From contig MSJI02000926.1 of assembly GCA_001931905.2 (NCBI GenBank), forward strand, positions 92,295 through 156,294: a stretch of 64,000 nt of DNA. Direction: 5' to 3'. Positions 22,007-31,534 of the stretch are shown here, in pieces. Both the position numbers and the translations under genes were made by a program. The notes below the pieces were generated by a model, which was not told the DNA's origin, did not search any database, and saw only the letters and a list, made by a program, of their open reading frames with translations. Position 1 is the first letter of the stretch. Each line of letters starts with the position of its first letter. The DNA comes from Cladosporium sp. IMV 00045. Lineage: Eukaryota > Ascomycota > Dothideomycetes > Cladosporiales > Cladosporiaceae.

Positions 22007-25000
22007 ATGTCACGCTATGCTCCGTCGGACTACCGTCCGGCCAGAGATAGGTCGCGCTCGCCACCGCGTTTTTCCGACAGACGCCCTTCCGTTGCTTCAG
22101 TAGGCTACGGCAGCCGCGCTTCAGACCTCACTCGTGGCGGTGGAGATGCCCCCCGAGGTCCTCGCTCACAGTTTGATGGAGGCAGACCTCCCCTCGGATC
22201 CGGCCCCTCTGGACCCGGCCCATCACGTGGAGGCTACGCAGGCCGTGGCGAAATCCGTGAATTGAGAGACGCCCCTCCCCTTGGCAGTGACCGTGGAGGA
22301 CGACCATCATTCAAAGATCGCGAATTTGATCGCCGCGAGCGCATCCCATCGCCACGCGGGCGCTCCCCTCCCAGGACCTTTCGTGACCCCAGAGACTATC
22401 CCCCTCCACGCGAGCTTGATATTCCTCCTCGTGCACGACGAGGCTCAAGGGACGGGCCACCATCAGCTGGATCAACATACCCTGACCCACCTGCGCCATT
22501 TGGTTCTCCGGCATCCTCTTCATTCCGCGGTGGCTTTCGTGGTGGTCGTGGCAGAGGTGGAGGTGATTTCGATTATCGCGAAAGCCGTGCTGGTCGTGGC
22601 GGCCGTAGGAATCTCGATGACCGCGACTTGTTTGTCCGTCGCGACCGCTCACCTCCCCTACCTCCTGCTTCACGATGGCCGAGAGATGCCAGAGACTCCA
22701 GAGACGTGAGAGATGCCAGGGAAGTGTCTCGCGACGCAAGAGAGCCGGAGAGGCGAGATGAGAGGCGTTTTGACAGACGAGACGAAGAACGTCGACCTGA
22801 CTGGCCTGTTGACCGTGAGCGCGACATCGATCGCTCAAGAAGGGACCCACCTCAGCCTCGCCTAGAAAATCGCGCCTCTAATGATTCCCTTGCAAGCGGA
22901 GCATCGCACCCCCCGCCAGCGCCGCATGTCAACCCGGACAGACTTGCACTTCTCGAAAGTGCCGGCGCCGACACATCAATACGCAGGCCGTCATTAACCC
23001 CAAGCACATCGTCAGCACGTGAGCATCGACGTGAACAGCCTGAAATTCCAGCTTATCTCAATGGCCGTGCCGAGACAACAAACAATCGTTATGGATCCCG
23101 AGGATCATCTCCGCCTACCCAGGCGCCACCTGTGCCCGCATTTACCTTATCATTTGCGTCTCAGGGTGGAGCTCCGGCTGCTGCCAAAGCACCTCAAGAG
23201 CCCAAGCACATGCAATCTGCCCATGAGACTCACCCACAAGAACCTACAAGACCTACCACCCAAGAGAAGCCTGCTGTTCCAGCTGAAATTCCTACTGCAC
23301 CAAGGGCGGCCCCACACGTAGCAAAGGCTCAGGCTGCTGAACCACCCCCAGCTGCTCCAAAGGCGCCACGAGCATTAGGAATTGACAATGATTCACAAGC
23401 TCCTTCAATGCAAAGGCCACATCCGCCGAGATCCTGGGAGGGCAATCCGCAGCATGACACTAGTGCCGCAATTGGCCGCGGTGATGCTCCTGGGTCGCAA
23501 CATGGCCAACAGCCACCCGTGCCTCAATCGCCCAATCCTAGTAATGGACGCTTGCCACAATCACACCAACCTACCTCTCCTGCGATGCAACACAACAATC
23601 GACTATCCGACCTATCTGCACCCACTGGACCAAAGGCCTCACGCCAATTTCCTAATCAACCAGCAGCGTCGCCCCGGATGCCATTCGTACCTCCGCAAGG
23701 CGACAATCCAAACGTACCTGGTCCTCCTACGCTCTCACGGCCGAAGACCCCACCGCCACCCACCGCTCCCTCTGGCCCACGAAACCGAGCTTTCAGCGTT
23801 TCGCCAAAGGTTACTGGTACTTCTATTCCCACCGCACCAAAGGCTAACAGAGCGCCTCCCCTTGCCCCGCGGGGTTTGGAGAGAGCGCCTGCAGCGCCAG
23901 CCAGAGCTCCAGAACGTGGAAATGCCATGCAGGCAAGAGTTCCTCCCTCCGCCCCTACAGCCCCTAGACAACCTCAGTGGAATCAGTGGCGCAGGCCGGG
24001 TGCTCCTGTGGAAAGGTCGGTTCCTGCTAAGCGTGACAGCACCGGTGAAGAGAAGAGAAGGCCTTCTGCGGCTCCCTCGCAACCGGACAGCAATGAGTCT
24101 CAGCCTCTTGTCAAAACGGAAAGCAGCGAGCGGCCGAAATCGTCTGGTCACACAGCAACCGGTTCCGACCCTGATCGGATGGACGTTGATGAGGCTCACC
24201 CCAAGAAGCAGAGGGCTTCAATAAGTCACTCGGCACAGCAGTCGTTCTTCGGCAAGCCTTTGGAGAAGTCCACAGACGACTCTGGCATGTCGGATGCACC
24301 AGAGGAGGCCATCTCGTCTAGCGAAGACGACGACCTGGAGATTGAGGACCCTGCTCTGTTTGAAGCCAAGTTTGAGCGTCAAAAGCGCGAGTTAGAATCC
24401 CAACTGGTCGACCTAAGTTCCAAGAGCGTCAGAGCCACGACTCCCCTGGAATCTATTGCAAGGCTAGCGCGAGTATCGACCAAAGATCTGGAGCGATTCC
24501 GTGAGCGCGAATCTGGAATGGAACTGGATGAGCCTCATGCTCCCGCGGACAAGCAACCTACATCTGATGAAAGCGAGGAGAGTGTCGTAACACCTAAGGG
24601 CGAAGACACAGCTTCCGTTGCTATTCAAGATGGAGAAGAGGATGTACCTTCTGCTCGACGTATGCGCCGTGCTAGCCCTGAAGTTGTCAACTTGCCCTAT
24701 CTGTTCAAGGAACCACCAGCGGCCTTCCACGAGACCTGGCAATTCAAAGATACCCTCGAACGCGAAGAGGAAAATAAGGAAGCCGTGCTGTCAGCTTTGA
24801 AGCATGAAGTTGCTGAGGAGCATATTGATGAGAATGACCTCGAAGCAACCTTTGCCGCTCATTATCGCCGGTGGCGCCAAGAGTGCGAACGCCTGGATCA
24901 GGAGAGAGAAGCTGAGGAAAGACTCGAAAGGCAACAGTCTGATGAACCCGGACCCGAACTTGAGGTTTCTCCAAACCCTGCTCCTCTCAATCCTGTGGCC

Positions 25001-28000
25001 GAAGGCAGGCGCCTGCATAAATACAGCAGCGAGTATGATGTCCAGCAGGTGCTCAAGCAATCGGAAGAGACGGCTAGGCTCGAACAAGAGAAACAAGACA
25101 TTGAGCTCAAGAAGTCTCAGGCAGACATGGAGAAAGAAGCCATCGTTCCCGATCAGATGACTTTGACGGAGTTCCAACGTTCATGCTTCATCGACAACAA
25201 CAGGCTATGCGATCCCAGATCACTCACAAGGGTCTTCACCTACCAACCGGCAGCCGACAACTTCACGGATCATGAACAACAGATCTTCATCGCCGCTTAT
25301 AAAGAAACGCCGAAGAAGTGGAGCGAAATCGCCACATTACTCCCCGGTCGTGCGGCGAGAGATTGCATCCGCCATTATTATGCAAACAAATGGGATGGTC
25401 GTTTCAAGGACAATCGTCGCAGGAAGTACGCCTCAAGACGCGGTCGTGGCACAAAAGCCGTGCGTGGCAGGACAGGTGGTGCTATGGCGGATATGGCAAG
25501 AGTTGAAGAGCTCGGTCAAAACGTTTCTGATAGCGGAAGGCCCAAGCGTGCAGCAGCTCCGACAACGTTCGGCGAGAAGGAGATCGACGCTAAAAACGCA
25601 CTGGCAGGACAGTCGCCTGCCAAAAAATCCGGTGCCGGCAAACATGATGGCGAAACAGCGACTGAGAAGCCAGTAAAGCGACGCAAAGGTACGGGTGAGA
25701 AACCTGGTAGGAAGCCCAAAGTCGCGGCACCACCACTTGCTCCGATAGCTGCGGCGCCGTCTTTGTCCCCAAACGCTCGATTCGTTCCAGGCATTCCGCA
25801 GAAGGACGACCCTGCTATGATTCAGAGTCTAGCAGAGGCAAGTCTTCTTACCGGTTTCCATACTAGCAGCCGAAATGTACATCCTGAAGCACACCCTGTG
25901 TACATTCAGGAGAATTATTCACAGCAGCCCGCTGTGCAGGAAGAGCCGGAGCGAAAGCATGCAGCTCCAGTTGCATCTTCCAAGCCGAGTGCATCGAGCT
26001 ATTGGTCAGTGCCAGAGCAGAGCGACTTCGTAAAGTACATCGCACACTTTGGCACAGACTTCGCAGCGATTGCGGCGCACATGGGCACTAAGACACAGAC
26101 CATGATTAAGAATCACTATCAGCGACAAATCGACGGCGGCAACCGTGCCGAACTCGAAGAAGCAGCCATCATCGCCAACGCCCGCCGCGAGCGTGGCGAA
26201 GACATGGGCCCGCCACCTACGCCGACTCCCATCAACAAACGCAAGTACGACAACCCTGGTCCCACAGTGCAAAGGAACATCGCGCCTCACGGAGATGCCA
26301 TGGATGTTGACGACGCGCCTCCTGCGCCTCAATCTCAAGCGCCCAAGCATGCCTCCCCACCTCAGTTCCACGCGCAGTCGCGCTTCGGAAGCTCTGCTCA
26401 AGCAACACCTGTGCCAGCACCTCGCGTTGCTCCAAGCCCTGGGCCCACTCCAGCTGTGACGCCCCTCGGACAAGCTGTGGCAAACGTGAGGAATTTGCAG
26501 CAGCAACAGCAACAACAAGCCCAGCAGCAACAGCAGCAGCAACACCGCATGAGCATCTTTGGAGACTCTAGGTCTGAGTCGCGAACTGGATTGCCGGCAA
26601 CTACATCATTCCGGGCCTCACAGCAAGGCACTCCAACTAGTCAATTGACACAGTCAAGCAGGACTGTTCAAGATGCGCACGATTCCGATTTCATTCGCAA
26701 CCTGAAAGAAGAACAGGAGCGCGCCATTCGTATGCAAGGCCAGTACGTGCAACAAGAACGGCAGGAGCGCATGGAGCCATTCCAACACCGCGGCTCTCTT
26801 CACCAAGTTCAAGCACAACACTCTCCGTCAACCCAGCCGATCAACGCGCCGCAAGAACGTAAGCCAATGGGTGAAACACGGCCAGCATCGCCACCTAGAG
26901 GATTTTTCTCATCCTCCGGCTCTGCGCGAAGAAGTGTTGATTCCCCCAGGTTCAGCAGTCTTACCCCAGCTCCGGTGTCCTCGCTGGCAAATCGCATGCC
27001 ATACAATCCATCACCGCCGAAGCGTGAGGAGCCCAGACCGAGTTCTGGATTCTCTGCCCCTCCTGCACCTCCTGCAGCAACGCCAGCTCCTGCGTCAGAG
27101 GCACCCAAGCGATCGAACTTGCTCTCCATTCTCAACAATGAGCCTGACGAGCCTAAGCCTCAGCCAAAGCGCGTATCTGACCACGCTGCAGCCAGTGGGA
27201 TGCCTCAGCGAACGGGTTCTCCGGCCCAGCATCCTCTAGCTGGACCATCAGCGACGCCTACGATGTCAAGTCTACCGCCGTCCAGGAGAGAAACGTTTAG
27301 TCAGCCAGTTGTGCCGCCACCTCAATCGCAGATGCAGCGCGGGCCTTACGGCCAGCCGAGTAGTGGCCCCTCGCCTCCCACCGTCAAGCAAGAGCCCCAT
27401 CCAGCCAGTCAAGGCATGCAGCAGCAGCAGCCTCCACCTAAGCAAGAGTGGCAGTCGAGGATGGGTCAGGGCCAGGAGCCTGCCCCCAACAGTGTCAGCC
27501 CGGCACCAGCGTTGGAAAGGGAGGTTCGACCATACTTTTCCCACCACCGTGCTTCAGTACTCGGTCCCTTGAATGGTCCTCAGAGGCACAACCCATCGCC
27601 GCCACCTCACCCGCTCATGTCGCATTCGCGCACTCCGTCGCAGTCCGGTCAAGGACTTAGTCAACCACCCCGCGAGCAGCGAGGATACTTGCCGAAACAG
27701 CAGCAAGCCCAGCATCCAGTCGGCACGCCTTCAGCACAGCCACTTCAGCCTGTTTCGTTCCCGCCACCCCCAACCTTTGCACAAGGCCCGCCGAACCCCG
27801 CCCAAAACCATGCGCACCACGCACAGAACAGTTCGATTGGCGGGCCATTTGGCAATTTGCATCAGCGCACCATGAGCCGCGAGGAGGCCATTAGACATGA
27901 TCAGCAAGCTTTCGCTCAACAGCAAGCGCATCAACAGGCCCATCAACAAGCTCAACAGGTACGCGAACACGAGTGGCGCCGCATGACTGAGGATCGTCGC

Positions 28001-28498
28001 ATGGATGAGGAACGGCGAATGCGTGAGGACCACCGCATGCACGAAGAACGCCGCATGCAAGAGATCCGCATGGGCGAGGAACGCATGATGCAGGAACGCC
28101 GCATGCACGAAGAGCGCGACATCTCCGAAGGCCGCCGTCGCGAAGCAGCGTACATGGCCGCGCAGGAAGAACGCCATAGGCAGCAACAGCAAAGCTTCGG
28201 CGCTCCGCGTGGAGGACCGCCCCCACAGATGCATCCGGCGCACTTCCCCGGAGGCTTCGACCAAGGCCAACCGCGCGTCGCCGGCGGGGTGGGAAGTCTG
28301 CGCGAACAGAGCATGCGCGAGGCGCAGGATTTGATGCAGCAGGAGGAGAGGATGCGAAGGGACGCGGCTTACAGGGACCACGAAGTCGCACAGCGGAGGC
28401 ACGAAGAGATGTACGCTTCTAGGCGCACGCCGCTCGGTATGGGAGGGTACGGTGGGCCGCCTCCGAGCGGCGCGCCGCCTGGCCCCGGTAGGAGGTAG
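22007..28498 (+). CDS. Snt1/NCoR-like SANT-domain corepressor, copy A (complete)
   Basis: One intronless frame of 2163 residues. The N-terminus is RS/RGG-rich (DRSRSPPRF, GGFRGGRGRGGG) and then Pro/Ala-rich. An acidic, coiled region precedes the conserved core. The linker QMTLTEFQRSCFIDNN is followed by a first SANT domain near residues 1085-1140 (TDHEQQIFIAAYKETPKKW, ARDCIRHYY) and a basic RRRKYASRRGRG tail. A second SANT lies near 1330-1380 (YWSVPEQSDFVKYIAHFG). A polyglutamine tract occurs near 1500 and a run of RRM(x)EER-type repeats near 1985-2045. Paired SANT domains in this order are the mark of NCoR/SMRT and yeast Snt1, scaffold of the Set3/Hos2 histone deacetylase complex. A second, inverted copy occupies 58673-64000. 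Confidence 0.88.
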   Translation: MSRYAPSDYRPARDRSRSPPRFSDRRPSVASVGYGSRASDLTRGGGDAPRGPRSQFDGGRPPLGSGPSGPGPSRGGYAGRGEIRELRDAPPLGSDRGGRPSFKDREFDRRERIPSPRGRSPPRTFRDPRDYPPPRELDIPPRARRGSRDGPPSAGSTYPDPPAPFGSPASSSFRGGFRGGRGRGGGDFDYRESRAGRGGRRNLDDRDLFVRRDRSPPLPPASRWPRDARDSRDVRDAREVSRDAREPERRDERRFDRRDEERRPDWPVDRERDIDRSRRDPPQPRLENRASNDSLASGASHPPPAPHVNPDRLALLESAGADTSIRRPSLTPSTSSAREHRREQPEIPAYLNGRAETTNNRYGSRGSSPPTQAPPVPAFTLSFASQGGAPAAAKAPQEPKHMQSAHETHPQEPTRPTTQEKPAVPAEIPTAPRAAPHVAKAQAAEPPPAAPKAPRALGIDNDSQAPSMQRPHPPRSWEGNPQHDTSAAIGRGDAPGSQHGQQPPVPQSPNPSNGRLPQSHQPTSPAMQHNNRLSDLSAPTGPKASRQFPNQPAASPRMPFVPPQGDNPNVPGPPTLSRPKTPPPPTAPSGPRNRAFSVSPKVTGTSIPTAPKANRAPPLAPRGLERAPAAPARAPERGNAMQARVPPSAPTAPRQPQWNQWRRPGAPVERSVPAKRDSTGEEKRRPSAAPSQPDSNESQPLVKTESSERPKSSGHTATGSDPDRMDVDEAHPKKQRASISHSAQQSFFGKPLEKSTDDSGMSDAPEEAISSSEDDDLEIEDPALFEAKFERQKRELESQLVDLSSKSVRATTPLESIARLARVSTKDLERFRERESGMELDEPHAPADKQPTSDESEESVVTPKGEDTASVAIQDGEEDVPSARRMRRASPEVVNLPYLFKEPPAAFHETWQFKDTLEREEENKEAVLSALKHEVAEEHIDENDLEATFAAHYRRWRQECERLDQEREAEERLERQQSDEPGPELEVSPNPAPLNPVAEGRRLHKYSSEYDVQQVLKQSEETARLEQEKQDIELKKSQADMEKEAIVPDQMTLTEFQRSCFIDNNRLCDPRSLTRVFTYQPAADNFTDHEQQIFIAAYKETPKKWSEIATLLPGRAARDCIRHYYANKWDGRFKDNRRRKYASRRGRGTKAVRGRTGGAMADMARVEELGQNVSDSGRPKRAAAPTTFGEKEIDAKNALAGQSPAKKSGAGKHDGETATEKPVKRRKGTGEKPGRKPKVAAPPLAPIAAAPSLSPNARFVPGIPQKDDPAMIQSLAEASLLTGFHTSSRNVHPEAHPVYIQENYSQQPAVQEEPERKHAAPVASSKPSASSYWSVPEQSDFVKYIAHFGTDFAAIAAHMGTKTQTMIKNHYQRQIDGGNRAELEEAAIIANARRERGEDMGPPPTPTPINKRKYDNPGPTVQRNIAPHGDAMDVDDAPPAPQSQAPKHASPPQFHAQSRFGSSAQATPVPAPRVAPSPGPTPAVTPLGQAVANVRNLQQQQQQQAQQQQQQQHRMSIFGDSRSESRTGLPATTSFRASQQGTPTSQLTQSSRTVQDAHDSDFIRNLKEEQERAIRMQGQYVQQERQERMEPFQHRGSLHQVQAQHSPSTQPINAPQERKPMGETRPASPPRGFFSSSGSARRSVDSPRFSSLTPAPVSSLANRMPYNPSPPKREEPRPSSGFSAPPAPPAATPAPASEAPKRSNLLSILNNEPDEPKPQPKRVSDHAAASGMPQRTGSPAQHPLAGPSATPTMSSLPPSRRETFSQPVVPPPQSQMQRGPYGQPSSGPSPPTVKQEPHPASQGMQQQQPPPKQEWQSRMGQGQEPAPNSVSPAPALEREVRPYFSHHRASVLGPLNGPQRHNPSPPPHPLMSHSRTPSQSGQGLSQPPREQRGYLPKQQQAQHPVGTPSAQPLQPVSFPPPPTFAQGPPNPAQNHAHHAQNSSIGGPFGNLHQRTMSREEAIRHDQQAFAQQQAHQQAHQQAQQVREHEWRRMTEDRRMDEERRMREDHRMHEERRMQEIRMGEERMMQERRMHEERDISEGRRREAAYMAAQEERHRQQQQSFGAPRGGPPPQMHPAHFPGGFDQGQPRVAGGVGSLREQSMREAQDLMQQEERMRRDAAYRDHEVAQRRHEEMYASRRTPLGMGGYGGPPPSGAPPGPGRR

Positions 28499-29005
28499 GA
28501 ACGAACCGTGTGGGATGAAGGACTACTGGATACCCCCTCTGCGCTTGTTGGCTCTTCTTGACGATGCATTTGCGTAGCACTCAGCTTGTATTGTATGATT
28601 AGGACACTCTTCTTCTTTTGGTTTTTGTTTTTTTCTTGGATTCTTTTAGCGCATGAAATCAATCAATCATATTAACGAACTACTTCACTTCCCATTTCAG
28701 GCTCTTGCTCGGTTGGATGTTTTCCTAAGCTCTCTACAACTTGCGATTCTAGTCTCCACTCACGAACGACCGAACAGCACTATCAATAGACTGCTAAAAT
28801 GTTTCCCAATTCCTGTAGCCTACATGACGACCAATGATGATACAATCTGAATGCAAGAAACGTTTGGTTTGTAACCATGTTGTGAGGTTAACTTAGAGTG
28901 AATGGGGCCCCTTCCGCTTAAGGGTTAGGGTTGGGGCAGCTTTCGAGATACATATGTATCTTGGGGGTATACCAACTTCTTTATATCGCAACACATGATC
29001 GTTGC
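23171..29005 (+). repeat. Segmental duplication, arm A (inverted relative to arm B)
   Basis: About 5.83 kb match the reverse complement of 58170-64000. Arm B's window-edge base 64000 aligns with 23171, so the duplication continues leftward in arm A beyond what can be compared. The coding part differs by scattered substitutions (3 in 60 nt in each of two rows I aligned by eye) and by two single-codon indels. Past the stop codon the similarity holds through roughly the first 100 bp, then becomes patchy, and ends near 29005. The far end in arm A (before 23171) is unknown because arm B is cut by the window. Confidence 0.95.
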
Positions 29006-29278
29006 CGCCAATTAGCTAAGTCCGGTGGACTCTCTGACATATAATGATAATTCGGGGCATTTATTTGTCGGGGAACGAGTCTGATGAGAGTTAGTGAGGA
29101 CCAGAAGAACCACGAGCGCTGGAATCTTTTGATTGTATTAGTCTATAATTCCTTGAATGTCCATCTAACATTCCATATAGCGCCGTTCGCTCGCTCGCAA
29201 GAAATTATTCATACACACGAAGAACGCACATAACAACCATACATAAAAACACACAGCCTCCCACGAAAAAGCCCCAAA
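28499..29278. other. 3' flank of Snt1-like copy A, partly duplicated
   Basis: Between the copy A stop and the 3' end of the methyltransferase gene. The first ~500 bp have counterparts beside copy B (with increasing divergence), including a shared telomere-like 19-mer at 28918-28936. The remaining ~270 bp show no counterpart. No gene is supported. Confidence 0.5.
28918..28936 (+). repeat. Telomere-like TTAGGG motif in 3' flank of copy A
   Basis: The 19-mer TTAAGGGTTAGGGTTGGGG contains AGGGTTAGGG followed by a TTGGGG variant. The identical 19-mer, inverted, lies at 58233-58251 beside copy B. It is too short to be a telomere remnant on its own. Confidence 0.55.
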
Positions 29279-30470
29279 TCACTCCCCCTTCTTCTCAAAC
29301 AAATAATGACAAACCCCCCACTCCTCCCCACCCTCCCAAGCAAACAACTCCGCACACGCGAGGTAAAAGACCTGCCAGCGATGGAACCACTTGCCCACCC
29401 CCTCCGCGCCATAAGTCTCGATCAAATGCGGCCAAATCTCCTCCCTCGCGGCCGTCATTTTACTATACCAGTCCTCGCACGTCTTGGCGTAGTGTTTCCC
29501 GTTCACCCACCACTGCGTCTGCAGCGCCAGGTCGCGCTGGAAGTACAGCAGCAGGTCGGCAGAGGGCATGGTCCCGCCCGTGAAGAAGTGCTGCGTCATC
29601 CAGCCGGACTCGAAGTCGTAGGGGGTCGATTTGTGGGCGAAGAGGTGCACGAAGAGTTTTCCGCAGGGTTTGAGGAGGGTGCTGATTTTGCTCATCAGCA
29701 GTTCGTAGTTTTTCATGTGCTCGAAGAGTTCGATGCTCAGAACGCGGTCGTAAGCGGAGGCGTGGGGTGTGGAAGTGAAGACTTCGGTGGCGATGTCGCC
29801 GGTGATGACGGTGAGGTTCTTCAGGTTGGATTTCGAGGCTTGCGAGTCGATGAATTCTTTTTGAGTCCGCGAGTTGGAGAAGGCGGTGATTTGGCTGTTG
29901 GGGAAGATCTCGGCGAGGTAGAGGGATAGGGAGCCCCAGCCGCAGCTGTTTGGGTAGAAGTCGTCAGTAAAGAACAAAAACAAAAACAAAGCACTCGATC
30001 GGTTTGACGAGATTCGAAAGAACAACATACCCCAAATCGAAAATCCTCATCCCATCCCTCAACTCCGCCCTCTGCACATACAACTCCAACATAGCCCTCT
30101 CGGCCTGCGCCAACGTCTCGCCACCCTTCGGATACAAGCAGCAAGAATATTTCATTCTGGGACCGAGGCAGGCGCTCAGCACGCCCGTGCCGACTTCGTA
30201 GTGCTGCTCGTTCGCGTCGGCGGTGTTAACGGCGATGGGCCGCTGGCGCAGCAGGTCGACGTAGGCCATTTTCGTTTCCAGCGCGGATGTCATGCTCGTC
30301 GTGGCGATGCTGTTGATGCGCTCTTGGAGTTGAGAGCGGATCCCGCGCCGGAGCAGGAAGGTGGGCAGGTAGCCGCCGTCGACGATGGTTTCGATGAGGG
30401 AGTCTGGGGAGAAGTTAGATGGGGTGTGTTTGTGTGTGTATGGAGGGGTGGGTGGTTTACCGTAATTCAT
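29279..30470 (-). CDS. SAM-dependent methyltransferase, CFA-synthase / coclaurine N-methyltransferase-like
   Basis: Three exons are inferred on the minus strand: 30461-30470, 30031-30403 and 29279-29945, with introns of 57 and 85 nt. The product has 349 residues. The second splice rebuilds the SAM-binding motif I (FDLGCGWGSLSLYLAE), which is otherwise split. The first intron contains no stop and is a multiple of three, so retention would insert 19 residues near the N-terminus. Diagnostic blocks include HYEVGTG, MKYSCCLYP, AERAMLELY, NSRTQKEFI, IELFEHMKNYELLM, TQHFFTGGTMPSADLLLYFQ and NGKHYAKT. The block set is closer to plant coclaurine N-methyltransferase-like proteins than to bacterial cyclopropane synthase. 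The real substrate (amine or lipid) is unknown. Confidence 0.85.
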
Positions 30471-31534
30471 GTTGGCGGTTCGGGGAGGGTTGATTGATTG
30501 AGGGAGATGGGGGCGGAGGGTTGAAAGTCACGAAAGCGAATGAGACGGTCGGACGCTCGACCAAGGACGACTTTTACTTGTGAGCGAAGCGATTGTTTTC
30601 GATTATATGACAAGGCAGTAGTATGATGAGACCACGTCTTGTCTTGTCGTATCAAACCCAATGGTCAACCACAACCAACGCGCACGCGCTAAGTCGGTGG
30701 ACTGACGTCACGACTCGTTCTATTTCAACGACATCAAATCAGTTCGACAATAATAATGCACTCTGTAGCTGCGACGATACTTATTGCATCTGAGATCTAC
30801 AGGTCCAGACTAAAAGACCTCCACTTAATAATCTGCACGAAACGTAAAACCAACAAAGTCCATCAAGGAACTCTCCAAGCCCGCGAGCCTCCGATCAGAG
30901 CAAAGATGAGACCAGAATCGAATTTTAACGAAACAGAAAAAACTTCATATGCCATATTCCCATTTTCCTCATCCTGGGGGGTATTATTACTACTGCCTGT
31001 GCTCCTTGTCCAAAACAAAAATAACGACAAAAGGTAAGTAAAGATGCTGAAAACCAAAGACAAAAACATCCGAATACGAAAAACATTCAAAGCCCTGAAA
31101 GACCATTCGGCGCTGTCCAAAACGAGAAAAAACCCAGGATCCATTACAAGAAGAGTCGTCGCCTCCGTACTTTGAACCGCACCGAATTCATGAACAGTGA
31201 AAGCCCAAGTCAGCAATTTTTCTTCTCAATCAATCAGTCAGTCAATCCAAACAAAACGCAAAAGCAAAGGCAAAAAGCAACAAGTCAAAAAAGCGCCAGT
31301 CGAGCTTTCTGCACAAGCCCCATAACCCCATCGGCCCAGAGTGAGACTCGTGATTTCGTCAAAAAGGTGTTTTTTCGTAATGCGTAGCAACAATTTGCTT
31401 CAAGTGGCCACAAGCGGCCTTGGATTCTGTCCGCAAGGCGTAGGGCGGGGGGTCGTGATCTTCGTCTTTCTCGTGTCTCTCCCAGGAGTGAGATGTGTCC
31501 AATGGATTTGCGTCGTCGCTCAGCGACTGATGTC
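30471..31534. other. Intergenic region between methyltransferase and forkhead gene
   Basis: A 1064-bp stretch holding the promoter of the methyltransferase gene and the 3' UTR of the forkhead gene. It is A-rich around 30750-31300. Short frames here have no recognisable features. Confidence 0.4.

Noticed and set aside
23382..24224. 280-codon frame, with a counterpart inside copy B
   Set aside because: It is a shifted-frame shadow of the Snt1-like coding sequence; the counterpart exists only because the gene is duplicated.
28918..28936. Internal telomere or chromosome-fusion scar
   Set aside because: Only about two TTAGGG-type units; far too short for a telomere tract without other evidence.
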